Shown in pieces: positions 54,186 through 64,000 of a DNA stretch of 64,000 nucleotides. Location of the stretch: assembly GCF_024970185.1 (NCBI RefSeq), contig NZ_CP103965.1, positions 3,406,001 to 3,470,000 of the forward strand, read 5' to 3'. Each line of letters begins with the position of its first letter. Position 1 is the stretch's first letter. A program made the translations under genes and the position numbers. The notes beneath the pieces were generated by a model that was not told where the DNA came from, ran no database searches, and worked only from the letters and a program-made list of their open reading frames with translations. The stretch is from Pseudomonas sp. N3-W. GTDB taxonomy: Bacteria; Pseudomonadota; Gammaproteobacteria; Pseudomonadales; Pseudomonadaceae.

Positions 54186-55112
54186 ATGAATACTTCAACC
54201 GTCAAAGCTCACATGGACATCCCGCAACCGGTGCGAAAAAACCGGTTGGCCAATCCCGGCTGGTTTCTGGTCAGCCCCTCGGTACTGTTATTGCTGCTGT
54301 GGATGATCGTGCCGCTGGGCATGACCGTCTACTTTTCGATGATCCGCTACAACCTGCTCAATCCCGGCGAAAACGAGTTCGTCGGGCTGGACAACTTCAC
54401 CTATTTCCTCACCGATTCGGGCTTCCTGCCCGGTGCCACCAACACCTTGTTGCTGGTCGGCAGTGTGCTGCTGATCAGCGTGGTGTTGGGCGTGTTGATC
54501 AGTGCCCTGCTGGAGGCCAGCGAGTTTCTCGGGCGCGGCATTGTGCGGGTGATGCTGATCTCGCCGTTCTTCATCATGCCCACCGTCGGTGCGCTGATCT
54601 GGAAGAACCTGATCTTCCACCCGGTGTCGGGGATCCTCGCCTACGTCTGGCGACTGTTCGGCGCACAACCGGTGGACTGGCTGGCGCATTACCCGTTGCT
54701 GTCGATCATCATCATTGTCTCGTGGCAATGGCTGCCCTTCGCGATCCTGATCCTGATGACCGCCATGCAGTCCCTCGACCAGGAACAGAAAGAAGCGGCA
54801 CGCCTGGACGGTGCCGGCCCGATCGCCATCTTCTGGCACCTGACCCTGCCGCACCTGGCTCGCCCGATTGCGGTGGTGGTGATGATCGAAACCATCTTCC
54901 TGCTGTCGGTGTTCGCCGAAATCTTCACCACCACCAACGGTGGCCCCGGCTACGCCTCGACCAACCTCGCCTACCTGATCTACAACCAGGCGCTGGTGCA
55001 ATTCGATGTCGGCATGGCGTCCGCGGGCGGCTTGATCGCGGTGGTGATTGCCAACATCGCGGCCATCGTGCTGGTGCGCATGATCGGCAAAAACCTGACA
55101 GACAACGCCTGA
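54186..55112 (+). CDS. mtlF: MtlF: polyol ABC transporter permease
   Basis: Inner-membrane permease of the MalF/UgpA type, 308 residues from ATG 54186; no good ribosome-binding site is visible, and a TTG at 54162 is an alternative. Six membrane spans are apparent (first at about 25-45, PSVLLLLLWMIVPLGMTVYF). The cytoplasmic EAA loop that contacts MtlK is EQKEAARLDGAGPIAIFWHL. The REPIN upstream separates it from mtlE. It ends 10 bases before mtlG. Confidence 0.93.
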   Translation: MNTSTVKAHMDIPQPVRKNRLANPGWFLVSPSVLLLLLWMIVPLGMTVYFSMIRYNLLNPGENEFVGLDNFTYFLTDSGFLPGATNTLLLVGSVLLISVVLGVLISALLEASEFLGRGIVRVMLISPFFIMPTVGALIWKNLIFHPVSGILAYVWRLFGAQPVDWLAHYPLLSIIIIVSWQWLPFAILILMTAMQSLDQEQKEAARLDGAGPIAIFWHLTLPHLARPIAVVVMIETIFLLSVFAEIFTTTNGGPGYASTNLAYLIYNQALVQFDVGMASAGGLIAVVIANIAAIVLVRMIGKNLTDNA

Positions 55113-55122
55113 GGCCTGCGCC

Positions 55123-55953
55123 ATGACTCTCCAACAATCCCGCCGTCTGCAAAGCCTGCTGCTCGGCACCCTGGCCTGGGCCATTGCGATCCTGATTTTC
55201 TTCCCGATCTTCTGGATGGTGCTGACCAGTTTCAAAACCGAAATCGACGCTTTCGCCACGCCACCGCAGTTCATCTTCACGCCGACGCTGGAGAACTACC
55301 TGCACATCAACGAGCGCAGCGACTACTTCAGCTTCGCCTGGAACTCGGTGGTGATTTCCTTCAGCGCCACGGCGTTGTGCCTGCTGATTGCAGTGCCGGC
55401 GGCCTATTCCATGGCGTTCTACGAAACCAAGCGCACCAAAGGCACGCTGCTGTGGATGCTTTCCACCAAGATGCTGCCGCCGGTGGGCGTGCTGATGCCG
55501 ATCTACCTGCTGGCCAAGACGTTCGGCCTGCTCGACACGCGCATCGCGCTGATCGTGATCTACACGCTGATCAACCTGCCGATCGTGGTCTGGATGGTTT
55601 ACACCTACTTCAAGGACATCCCCAAAGACATCCTCGAAGCCGCTCGCCTGGACGGCGCCACGTTGTTGCAGGAGATGATTCGGGTGCTGCTGCCGATTGC
55701 CAAGGGCGGCCTGGCGTCCACCGTCTTGCTGTCGCTGATCCTGTGCTGGAACGAAGCGTTCTGGTCGCTCAACCTGACCTCATCCAAAGCCGCACCACTG
55801 ACCGCGTTGATCGCCTCGTACTCAAGCCCCGAAGGCCTGTTCTGGGCCAAGTTGTCGGCGGTCTCGACCCTGGCCTGCGCGCCGATCCTGATCTTCGGCT
55901 GGATCAGCCAGAAACAACTGGTTCGCGGCCTGTCGTTCGGCGCCGTGAAATGA
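55123..55953 (+). CDS. mtlG: MtlG: polyol ABC transporter permease
   Basis: 276-residue permease of the MalG type with six membrane spans (first at about 10-33, LLGTLAWAIAILIFFPIFWM). The EAA loop is DILEAARLDGATLLQEMIRV followed by LLPIAKGG. The N-terminal FPIFWMVLTSFKTE and C-terminal ending with KQLVRGLSFGAVK are typical. It pairs with MtlF to form the channel energised by MtlK. A 110-base gap containing a REP of the second family separates it from mtlK. Confidence 0.95.
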   Translation: MTLQQSRRLQSLLLGTLAWAIAILIFFPIFWMVLTSFKTEIDAFATPPQFIFTPTLENYLHINERSDYFSFAWNSVVISFSATALCLLIAVPAAYSMAFYETKRTKGTLLWMLSTKMLPPVGVLMPIYLLAKTFGLLDTRIALIVIYTLINLPIVVWMVYTYFKDIPKDILEAARLDGATLLQEMIRVLLPIAKGGLASTVLLSLILCWNEAFWSLNLTSSKAAPLTALIASYSSPEGLFWAKLSAVSTLACAPILIFGWISQKQLVRGLSFGAVK

Positions 55954-55982
55954 ATCAGGCGCTCAAGGTTCACGCGATCTAC

Positions 55983-56020
55983 CTGTAGGAGCTGGCGCAG
56001 CCCGCGATCTTTTGATCTTG
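55983..56020. repeat. REP of the TGTAGGAGC family in the mtlG-mtlK gap
   Basis: CTGTAGGAGCTGGCGCAGCC then CGCGATCTTTTGATCTT, the second Pseudomonas intergenic repeat family; the tail is itself a palindrome (GATCTTTTGATC). Confidence 0.8.
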
Positions 56021-56063
56021 AAGGCGCGCCCAACTGAATAACGACAAGCGGAGGCCCACCACC

Positions 56064-57167
<1,104 letters not shown>

Positions 57168-57181
57168 TTCGAGACCCGACA

Positions 57182-58654
57182 ATGAAGCTCAACAAGCAGA
57201 ACCTCAACCGCCTCGCGCCCGAAGTGGCCCTGCCCGCCTATGCCTTGAACGACACCCGCCAGGGCATCGCCCACATCGGCGTCGGCGGCTTTCACCGCGC
57301 TCATCAGGCGTATTACACCGACGCCTTGATGAACACCGGCGAAGCGCTGGACTGGGCGATTTGCGGGGTCGGCCTGCGCGCCGAAGACCGTCGTGCCAGA
57401 GACGATCTGAAAGAGCAGGACTACCTGTTCACCCTGTTCGAACTGGGCGACAGCGACGACACCGAAGTGCGGGTGATCGGTTCGATCCGCGACATGCTCC
57501 TGGCCGAAGACGGCGCTCAGACGCTGATCGACAAACTCGCCAGCCCCCAGATTCGTATCGTCTCGCTGACCATCACCGAGGGCGGTTACTGCATCGACGA
57601 CAGCAACGGCGAGTTCATGGCGCATCTGCCACAGATCCAGCACGACCTGGCCAATCCGAGCGTACCGAAAACCGTGTTCGGCTTTCTCTGCGCGGCGCTG
57701 GCCAAACGGCGCGCTGCCGGTACGCCGGCGTTCACCTTGATGTCCTGCGATAACCTGCCACATAACGGCGCCGTCACCCGCAAGGCGCTGCTGGCGTTCG
57801 CCGCTTTGCGTGATGCTGATCTGCGCGACTGGATCGAAAAAAACGTCAGCTTCCCCAATGCCATGGTCGACCGCATCACGCCAATGACCAGCACCGAACA
57901 CCGCCTGCAACTGGCCGACCAGCATGGCGTCGACGATGCCTGGCCAGTGGTCTGCGAGCCGTTTGTGCAATGGGTGCTGGAAGACAAATTCGTCAACGGT
58001 CGCCCGGCCTGGGAAAAGGTTGGCGTGCAGTTCACCAACGACGTCACGCCGTATGAAGAAATGAAGATCAAACTGCTCAACGGCAGCCATCTGGCGCTGA
58101 CGTACCTGGGCTTTCTGAAGGGCTATCGCTTCGTCCACGAAACCATGAACGACCCATTGTTCGTGCGTTACATGCGCGCCTACATGGACCTCGACGTCAC
58201 TGCGCAACTGGCGCCAGTGCCGGGGATCGATCTGACCGAGTACAAAGACACGCTGGTGTCGCGGTTTTCCAATCAGGCAATTGCCGATCAGCTGGAGCGC
58301 GTGTGCTCGGACGGCTCGTCGAAGTTTCCCAAGTTCACCGTTCCGACGATCAACCGCCTGATTGCCGATGGCCAGGAGACCAAACGTGCAGCGCTGGTGG
58401 TGGCGGCCTGGGCCCTGTATTTGAAGGGTGTGGATGAGAATGGCGTGACCTATGCCATTCCCGATCCACGGGCGGCGTTTTGTCAGGCGCTGGTGACGGA
58501 TGATGCGTTGATCACCCAGAGAATGCTGGCGGTCGAGGAGATTTTTGGCACGGCGATCCCGCGTTCGGCAGCGTTTGTGGCGGCGTTTGAGTGGTGCTGC
58601 AATAGTTTGCGGGAAGTGGGGGTGACCAAGACGCTGGAGCGAGTACTGGCTTAA
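57182..58654 (+). CDS. mtlD: MtlD: mannitol 2-dehydrogenase
   Basis: 490-residue long-chain polyol dehydrogenase that oxidises mannitol to fructose (also arabitol to xylulose) with NAD. The N-terminal Rossmann domain shows HIGVGGFHRAHQAYYTDALM. The catalytic motif is MKIKLLNGSHLALTYLGFLK, with the Lys, Asn and His of K-x5-N-x2-H. FTLMSCDNLPHNGAVTRKAL is also diagnostic. It is monomeric and metal-independent in this family. It stands between the transporter ATPase and the kinases, so uptake, oxidation and phosphorylation are encoded in order. Confidence 0.96.
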   Translation: MKLNKQNLNRLAPEVALPAYALNDTRQGIAHIGVGGFHRAHQAYYTDALMNTGEALDWAICGVGLRAEDRRARDDLKEQDYLFTLFELGDSDDTEVRVIGSIRDMLLAEDGAQTLIDKLASPQIRIVSLTITEGGYCIDDSNGEFMAHLPQIQHDLANPSVPKTVFGFLCAALAKRRAAGTPAFTLMSCDNLPHNGAVTRKALLAFAALRDADLRDWIEKNVSFPNAMVDRITPMTSTEHRLQLADQHGVDDAWPVVCEPFVQWVLEDKFVNGRPAWEKVGVQFTNDVTPYEEMKIKLLNGSHLALTYLGFLKGYRFVHETMNDPLFVRYMRAYMDLDVTAQLAPVPGIDLTEYKDTLVSRFSNQAIADQLERVCSDGSSKFPKFTVPTINRLIADGQETKRAALVVAAWALYLKGVDENGVTYAIPDPRAAFCQALVTDDALITQRMLAVEEIFGTAIPRSAAFVAAFEWCCNSLREVGVTKTLERVLA

Positions 58655-58677
58655 GCGCACTGGAGCGGCGACTACCG

Positions 58678-58761
58678 TCTTCGCGAGCAAGCCCGCTCCC
58701 ACAATTGACTGCGTTCATCCTGACAACCCGGATCAAATGTGGGAGCGGGCTTGCTCGCGAA
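58678..58761. repeat. REP pair in the mtlD-mtlY gap
   Basis: TCTTCGCGAGCAAGCCCGCT...CCCAC is followed about 35 bases later by GTGGGAGCGGGCTTGCTCGC. The GTGGGAGC ends face each other, opposite to the REPIN order. Confidence 0.88.
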
Positions 58762-58801
58762 TGGGTTCACCCGGATCGAACTGACACACCAAGGATCCAC
58801 C

Positions 58802-60298
58802 ATGGCCAACCAACAATTATTTCTCGGCATCGACTGCGGCACCCAAGGTACCAAAGCCATCATCCTCGATGCCGTCAGCGGCAAAGTCCTTGGCCTGGGC
58901 GCCGCCGCCCATAGCATGATCAGTGGCGCCAATGGCCGGCGTGAACAGGACACCCGCCAATGGCTGGACGCCTTCGCCCTCGCCACCCGCCGTGCCCTGC
59001 TGGCGGCCCATGTCGAGGGGCAGGACATCCTAGGTATCGGCGTCTCCGGCCAGCAACACGGCCTGGTGCTGCTCGACGATCAAGGCCAGGTACTGCGCCC
59101 GGCCAAGCTGTGGTGCGACACCGAAACCACCCCGGAAAACGACCGCCTGCTGCAACACCTCGGCGGCGAAGCCGGTTCGCTGGAACGCCTCGGCGTGGTC
59201 ATCGCGCCCGGCTACACCGTGTCCAAACTGCTCTGGACCCAGGAGCAGCATCCCACGGTATTTGCCCGGATCGCGCGGATCCTGCTGCCCCACGACTACC
59301 TCAACTTCTGGCTCACGGGCCGTGCGTGCAGCGAATACGGCGATGCCTCCGGCACCGGCTATTTCAACGTGCGTACCCGCCAGTGGGACTTGCAACTGCT
59401 GCGCGACATCGACCCCAGCGGTCGCCTGCAGGCAGCCCTGCCGGAACTGATCGACGCCCATCAAGCGGTCGGCGAGATTTTGCCGAGCGTCGCCGAACTC
59501 CTGGGCATCAACCCTCGGGCGCTGGTGTCCAGTGGCGGCGGCGACAACATGATGGGCGCCATTGGCACCGGCAACATCAAGCCCGGCGCAATCACCATGA
59601 GCCTCGGTTCGTCGGGCACGGTGTATGCCTATTCCGAACAGCCGAAAGTCAGCCCGGACGCCTCGGTCGCGACCTTCTGCTCCTCCAGCGGTGGCTGGCT
59701 GCCGCTGATCTGCACCATGAACCTGACCAACGCCACGGGTGTGATCCGTGAACTGCTCGACCTCGATATCGATCAGTTCAATGCACTCGTCGCGCAAGCC
59801 CCGATTGGCGCCGAAGGCGTGTGCATGCTGCCATTCCTCAACGGCGAACGCGTGCCCGCCCTGCCCCACGCCAGCGGCAGCCTGAGTGGCCTGACCATGA
59901 CCAACCTGACCCGCGCCAATCTGTGCCGGGCGGTGGTCGAAGGCACGACATTCGGTTTGCGTTACGGGCTGGACCTGCTGCGCCAAAATGGCTTACAAAG
60001 CCGCAGTGTCTGCCTGATTGGCGGCGGCTCGAAAAGCCCGGTGTGGCGACAGATCGTCGCCGACATCATGAACACCCCGGTGATCTGCACCGAACAAAGC
60101 GAAGCCGCGGCACTGGGCGCGGCGATTCAGGCGGCGTGGTGTAAATCCTGGTCCAATGGCCACGAAGACAGCCTCGCGGATTTGTGCGAGCGTTGCGTGA
60201 CGCTCGACCTGGCCAGCGAAACCTGGCCAATTGCCGAAAATGTAGCGGCCTGTCAGCAGGCCTTTGAACGCTATCAACAGCATGTCGCAACCCTTTGA
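58802..60298 (+). CDS. mtlY: MtlY: xylulokinase (FGGY family)
   Basis: 498-residue sugar kinase that phosphorylates D-xylulose formed from arabitol. The start is ATG 58802 (MANQQLFLGI) after AAGGATC; the frame back to 58739 crosses a REP and is not coding. The phosphate-1 motif is GIDCGTQGTKAIILD, the adenosine region is GSSGTVYAYSEQP, and CLIGGGSKSPVWRQIVADI is the FGGY signature 2 region. mtlZ follows by 13 bases. Confidence 0.95.
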   Translation: MANQQLFLGIDCGTQGTKAIILDAVSGKVLGLGAAAHSMISGANGRREQDTRQWLDAFALATRRALLAAHVEGQDILGIGVSGQQHGLVLLDDQGQVLRPAKLWCDTETTPENDRLLQHLGGEAGSLERLGVVIAPGYTVSKLLWTQEQHPTVFARIARILLPHDYLNFWLTGRACSEYGDASGTGYFNVRTRQWDLQLLRDIDPSGRLQAALPELIDAHQAVGEILPSVAELLGINPRALVSSGGGDNMMGAIGTGNIKPGAITMSLGSSGTVYAYSEQPKVSPDASVATFCSSSGGWLPLICTMNLTNATGVIRELLDLDIDQFNALVAQAPIGAEGVCMLPFLNGERVPALPHASGSLSGLTMTNLTRANLCRAVVEGTTFGLRYGLDLLRQNGLQSRSVCLIGGGSKSPVWRQIVADIMNTPVICTEQSEAAALGAAIQAAWCKSWSNGHEDSLADLCERCVTLDLASETWPIAENVAACQQAFERYQQHVATL

Positions 60299-60311
60299 CG
60301 AGCGAAGAACA

Positions 60312-61250
60312 ATGTACCTAGTGTGTGGCGAAGCGCTGTTCGATTTCTTCAGCGAAGACGATGCCAGCGGTCTGGCTTCAAAAGTGAATTTCAAGGCGAT
60401 TGCCGGGGGTTCGCCGTTCAACGTCGCAGTGGGTTTGCGCCGTTTGGGCGTGCAATCGGCGCTGTTTGCCGGGCTGTCCACCGACTACCTCGGCCGGCGC
60501 TTGCAGCAGGTGTTACAAGATGAAGGCGTGAGTCCCGACTACCTGGTGGATTTCGCCGCGCCAACCACCCTGGCGATGGTCGCTGTCGGCGCCAACGGCT
60601 CGCCGCACTACAGTTTCCGGGGCGAAGGCTGCGCGGATCGGCAACTGAGCCTGGCGCACATGCCGGCGCTGGGGCCTGAGGTACGCGGCTTGCACATCGG
60701 CTCGTTCTCGCTGGTGGTGCAACCGATTGCCGACACGCTGCTGGCCCTGGTGCAGCGCGAAAGCGGCAAGCGCCTGATCAGCCTCGATCCGAACGTGCGC
60801 CTCAACCCCGAACCGAACATCGACCTGTGGCGTTCGCGGATTGCCACGCTGGTCGAGCTGGCTGATCTGATCAAAGTCAGCGACGAAGACTTGAGCCTGC
60901 TGTACCCCGAACAGGATCCGCAGCGCGTTATCGAAGGTTGGTTGCAGCACCGCTGCCAAGTGGTGTTCCTGACCCGTGGTGGCGAAGGCGCGACCGTATT
61001 CAGCCGCGCCCATGGCTCGTGGTCCGTACCGGCCTGCTCGGTAAAGATTGCCGACACCGTCGGCGCTGGCGACACCTTTCAGGCGGCGTTGATTACCTGG
61101 CTGACCGAGCATCAGCTGGATTCGGTCAACGGCGTTGAACACCTGAGTCGCGAACAAATCGACGGGATGTTGAAATTTGCCGTGCAAGCGGCGGCATTGA
61201 CCTGCAGCAAGACCGGCCCTGACCTGCCATATCGCCATCAGTTGTCCTGA
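60312..61250 (+). CDS. mtlZ: MtlZ: fructokinase (PfkB family)
   Basis: 312-residue ribokinase-type kinase that phosphorylates the fructose made by MtlD. The start is ATG 60312 (MYLVCGEALF); the frame to 60264 overlaps mtlY and is less likely. The PfkB signatures are present: GGSPFNVAVGLRRLGVQSAL near the N-terminus and DTVGAGDTFQAALITWL near the C-terminus with the catalytic Asp. It is the last gene of the operon; no clear terminator was seen before the next gene. Confidence 0.95.
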   Translation: MYLVCGEALFDFFSEDDASGLASKVNFKAIAGGSPFNVAVGLRRLGVQSALFAGLSTDYLGRRLQQVLQDEGVSPDYLVDFAAPTTLAMVAVGANGSPHYSFRGEGCADRQLSLAHMPALGPEVRGLHIGSFSLVVQPIADTLLALVQRESGKRLISLDPNVRLNPEPNIDLWRSRIATLVELADLIKVSDEDLSLLYPEQDPQRVIEGWLQHRCQVVFLTRGGEGATVFSRAHGSWSVPACSVKIADTVGAGDTFQAALITWLTEHQLDSVNGVEHLSREQIDGMLKFAVQAAALTCSKTGPDLPYRHQLS

Positions 61251-61298
61251 GTGCGTAAACTGTCGCCCTTTTTACGCGCATGACAGGAAGACGAGCTT

Positions 61299-61919
61299 TT
61301 GAACGCAAGGCAATCGGCTGGACTTTTGTTACTCACGACGTTACTGGCCGGTTGCGGTACATCGCCGCCACGCTCGCCCAACGATATCTGCGAGATCTTC
61401 CGGGAAAAAAGCGACTGGTACGACGCCGCCCAGGTCACGCAAAAGCGCTGGGGCGTGCCGATCCAGGTGCCTTTCGCGATCATGTATCAGGAGTCCGGCT
61501 ATCGTTACGACGCCAAGACACCGCGTAAATACCTGCTCTGGGTTATCCCGTGGGGCCGGGTGACGACGGCGTCGGGCTACGCCCAGGCCAAGGACGAGGT
61601 CTGGTCCGACTATCAGAAAAGCACCGGCAGAAACTGGGCCGACCGCGAGAAATTCAATGACGCCATCGACTTCGTCGGCTGGTACATGGACAAGACCACC
61701 AGCATCAATGGCGTGTACAAATATGATGCTTTCGGCCAGTACCTCAACTACCACGAAGGCTGGGGCGGCTATCGCCAGAAAACCTATGGCAGCAAAGCCT
61801 GGCTGGTGACGACGGCGGGCAAGGTGCAAGGTCGCTCCGATATGTATGCGCAGCAATATGCCGGGTGCAAGGAGGATCTGAATCGGGGCTTCTGGAGCCG
61901 GTTCTGGCATTGGCTTTGA
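61299..61919 (+). CDS. Lipoprotein with lysozyme-like (SLT) fold
   Basis: 206-residue lipoprotein with a TTG start at 61299 supported by AGGAAG. Lipobox LLAGC (Cys19) is followed by GTSPPRS. The catalytic-type glutamate is in FAIMYQESGYRYDA (Glu65), then TPRKYLLWVIPWGRVTTASG. The remainder (WADREKFNDAIDFVGWYMD, YLNYHEGWGGYRQKT) follows the lytic-transglycosylase SLT fold loosely. The usual GLMQ motif is absent, so activity is uncertain. It lies 48 bases after mtlZ on the same strand and 390 bases before vgrG. A cell-wall-remodelling role for the secretion machinery is possible but unproven. Confidence 0.82.
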   Translation: MNARQSAGLLLLTTLLAGCGTSPPRSPNDICEIFREKSDWYDAAQVTQKRWGVPIQVPFAIMYQESGYRYDAKTPRKYLLWVIPWGRVTTASGYAQAKDEVWSDYQKSTGRNWADREKFNDAIDFVGWYMDKTTSINGVYKYDAFGQYLNYHEGWGGYRQKTYGSKAWLVTTAGKVQGRSDMYAQQYAGCKEDLNRGFWSRFWHWL

Positions 61920-62309
61920 GTCTTGAACCGCTGAATTTTCGCTGAATGTGCAGGCCTCTTCTCAAGCCAATCGAGTCGTCGCACCGGCATGGGATCGAGG
62001 TCGCCTGGATCACCGCACCGAAAAGCATCACCCACCATCCGGCGAATTTCTCGTGGCTTGTCCAGCACGTCAAATAAAGACGACCGCAGTCTGAAAATGA
62101 CTGCCAGTTCTTCGTGCCAAGTTGTTTCAACATCCGCCATGACCAGCCCCCACCCCGCCAATACTCCCCGTACTTATTGGTCGAAACCCTGTAAATAGGG
62201 GTTTGCCTGATGCTTTTCGGGCACCCCGCCTACGGCATTTGCGCCTTGAACGAGGCGGTTTAATCCTGCACCATCCGCCCCTGCTTATTCGAAGGACGGA
62301 ATTCAAGGC
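61920..62309. other. Intergenic region before vgrG
   Basis: 390 bases. A minus-strand open frame (61784-62161, beginning MADVETTWHEEL) crosses it and overlaps the 3' end of the lipoprotein gene; its codon use degrades after about 70 residues, so I treat it as unlikely. The last 100 bases should hold the vgrG promoter. I saw no confident -24/-12 or -35/-10 element. Confidence 0.5.
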
Positions 62310-64000
62310 ATGCTGGACGCAAACGCAATCCATATCTCCCTCACGCTGGAAGGCGTTTCCACTGACCTGCAAGTGCTCAGCTTCGTCGGTCGCGAAGCCC
62401 TCAATCAGCCGTTCTGTTTCGACATCGAACTGGTGAGCAGCCGCCCCGACCTCAAGCTCGAAGAATTGATGCACAAGCCCGGCAGCCTGTCCTTTGGCGC
62501 GACCGGCAAGGGCCTGATCCACGGCCTGGTGTATCGCATCGAGCAAGGCGATTCCGGCAAAAGCCTGACCCGCTACAGCATCAGCCTGGTCCCGCAACTC
62601 GCCTACCTGCGGCATAACCAAGACCAGCAGATTTTCCAGCACCTGAGCGTGCCGAAGATCATCGCTCAGGTCCTGGAAGCCCGCGGCATTCTGGCTGACG
62701 CCTACAGTTTCCAGCTGGGCGCCACTTACCCGGAACGCGATTACTGCGTGCAGTACGACGAGTCCGACCTGCATTTCATTCAGCGTTTGTGCGAAGAAGA
62801 AGGCATTCACTTCCACTTCCAGCACAGCGCCAGCGGCCACAAACTGGTGTTCGGCGATGACCAGACCGTGTTCCGCAAACTGGCGCCGGTCAGCTACCAG
62901 CAAGACTCCGGCATGGCCGCCGAAAAACCGGTGATCAAGCGTTTCAACCTGCGCCTGGAAACCCGCACCACTCGCGTCAGCCGCCGCGACTACGATTTCG
63001 AAAAACCACGCCTATTGCCCGAAGGCGCGGCCAAAAGCGCGTTCGCCCCGGACCTCGAAGACTACGACTACCCCGGTCGTTTCACCGACCGCGAACGCGG
63101 CAAGCAACTGGCGACCCGCGCCCTGGAACGCCATCGCGCCGACTACACGCTGGTCGAAGGCAAAGGCGACGAACCGAGTCTGGTCAGCGGCCATTTCCTG
63201 ACCCTGGCCGAACACCCGCGCGCCGAATGGAACGATCTGTGGCTGCTGCTGGAAGTCATTCACGAAGGCAAACAACCGCAAGTGCTGGGCGAAAACACCA
63301 CCAGCGACGTGACCGACCACAAGGACGACTTCCACCAGGGTTATCGCAACCGCTTCCTCGCCACCCCGTGGGACGCGCACTACCGCCCCGCCCTCGAACA
63401 CCCGAAAGCCAAAGTCCTCGGCAGCCAGACCGCCGTCGTCACCGGGCCCAAGGGCGAAGAGATCCACTGCGATCAGTACGGCCGCGTCAAAGTGCAATTC
63501 TTCTGGGACCGCGAAGGCCAGTCTGACGACAACACCACCTGCTGGCTGCGCGTCGCCACCGGCTGGGCCGGCAATGCCTACGGCGGCATCGCCATCCCGC
63601 GCATCGGCATGGAAGTGCTGGTCACCTACCTCGAAGGTGATCCCGATCAACCGCTAATCACCGGTTGCCTGTACCACAAGACCAACGTGGTGCCCTACGA
63701 CCTGCCGGCAAACAAGACCCGCAGCACCTTCAAGACCCTGAGTTCACCGGGCGGCAAGGGCTACAACGAATTTCGCATCGAAGACAAGAAAGGCGCGGAA
63801 CAGATCTACCTGCACGCCCAGCGTGACTGGGACGAAAACATCGAGCACGACCAGAAGATCCGTGTCGGCAACGAACGGCATGACACGGTCGAGGCCAATG
63901 TGTTCAGCGAGTTCAAAGTCGAAGAACACCGCATCACCCATCTGGACCGCAAGACCGAAGCGCGAGCCGATGAGCACCTGACCGTGGGCGTGACCCAACA
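62310..64000 (+). CDS. vgrG: VgrG: type VI secretion spike protein (3' end beyond window)
   Basis: 563 residues visible, open at the right edge. ATG 62310 follows AAGGACGG. The N-terminal gp27-like domain shows LSFVGREALNQPFCFDIELV, YCVQYDESDLHFIQRLCEEE and GIHFHFQ. The gp5 OB-fold follows at about residues 365-460: AVVTGPKGEEIHCDQYGRVK, FFWDREGQ, CWLRVATGWAGNAYGG, IPRIGMEVLVTYLEGDPDQP and ITGCLYH. The beta-helix starts with KTLSSPGGKGYNEFRIEDKK and GAEQIYLHAQRDWDE. It is the tip of a T6SS tube. No other T6SS core gene is in the window, so this may be an orphan VgrG island with effector genes to the right (inference). Confidence 0.96.
   Translation, partial: MLDANAIHISLTLEGVSTDLQVLSFVGREALNQPFCFDIELVSSRPDLKLEELMHKPGSLSFGATGKGLIHGLVYRIEQGDSGKSLTRYSISLVPQLAYLRHNQDQQIFQHLSVPKIIAQVLEARGILADAYSFQLGATYPERDYCVQYDESDLHFIQRLCEEEGIHFHFQHSASGHKLVFGDDQTVFRKLAPVSYQQDSGMAAEKPVIKRFNLRLETRTTRVSRRDYDFEKPRLLPEGAAKSAFAPDLEDYDYPGRFTDRERGKQLATRALERHRADYTLVEGKGDEPSLVSGHFLTLAEHPRAEWNDLWLLLEVIHEGKQPQVLGENTTSDVTDHKDDFHQGYRNRFLATPWDAHYRPALEHPKAKVLGSQTAVVTGPKGEEIHCDQYGRVKVQFFWDREGQSDDNTTCWLRVATGWAGNAYGGIAIPRIGMEVLVTYLEGDPDQPLITGCLYHKTNVVPYDLPANKTRSTFKTLSSPGGKGYNEFRIEDKKGAEQIYLHAQRDWDENIEHDQKIRVGNERHDTVEANVFSEFKVEEHRITHLDRKTEARADEHLTVGVTQ

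Noticed and set aside
61784..62161. Minus-strand frame of about 120 codons before vgrG
   Set aside because: Overlaps the 3' end of the lipoprotein gene and loses coding character after about 70 codons; kept only as a note in the intergenic entry.

Overview
The window is typical of the Pseudomonas fluorescens complex. It has GC-rich codon use and many Pseudomonas REP/REPIN palindromes of the GTGGGAGC...GCTCCCAC type. It also holds three hallmark loci of that group: the aprX-inh-aprDEF-prtA-prtB exoprotease operon, the mexS/mexT/mexEF-oprN efflux locus and the mtlR/mtlEFGKDYZ mannitol operon. Family names rest on reading motifs and recalled family features; no database search was possible. I saw no rRNA, tRNA, CRISPR array, insertion sequence or prophage.

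Layout. (1) 1-12802, minus strand: secreted alkaline metalloprotease AprX, its periplasmic inhibitor, the complete type I exporter AprD/AprE/AprF, and two tandem subtilisin-type autotransporters. The second autotransporter runs off the left edge; a lipase gene usually follows there. (2) 13221-16995, minus: a polyamine-type operon (regulator, FAD oxidase, cupin, periplasmic binding protein). (3) 17240-26194: unlinked genes (DUF1652-like protein with a leader micro-ORF, UvrD-like helicase, pirin, phosphoglucomutase, MocR-type regulator) and an unrecognised 490-residue protein beside an A+T-rich gap. (4) 26763-35933: mexS and mexT divergent, then a YhfG-Fic toxin-antitoxin pair lodged between mexT and mexEF-oprN. 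Two sequences that fit the MexT-box spacing lie upstream of mexS and mexE. (5) 36203-38232: a bestrophin-like channel and a TPR protein. (6) 38442-49044: a signalling island with a KaiC-like ATPase coupled to a hybrid kinase with a degenerate receiver. It also has CheB and CheR homologues without chemoreceptors, a second hybrid kinase, a 1163-residue CHASE3-GAF kinase with three receivers, and two stand-alone receivers. (7) 49132-51508: a glycosyltransferase and a PI-PLC X-domain protein. (8) 51574-61250: the mannitol/polyol operon with its AraC activator. (9) 61299-64000: a lysozyme-like lipoprotein and a VgrG cut by the right edge.

The genes work as modules: protein degradation with its dedicated secretion, regulated efflux, a dense phospho-signalling network, and polyol import followed by oxidation and phosphorylation. 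The least conventional elements are the KaiC/pseudo-receiver-kinase pair, the Fic module inserted inside the mex locus, the unknown gene at 24722-26194 with its A+T-rich flank, and a tandem repeat that duplicates the end of the KaiC-partner kinase gene.
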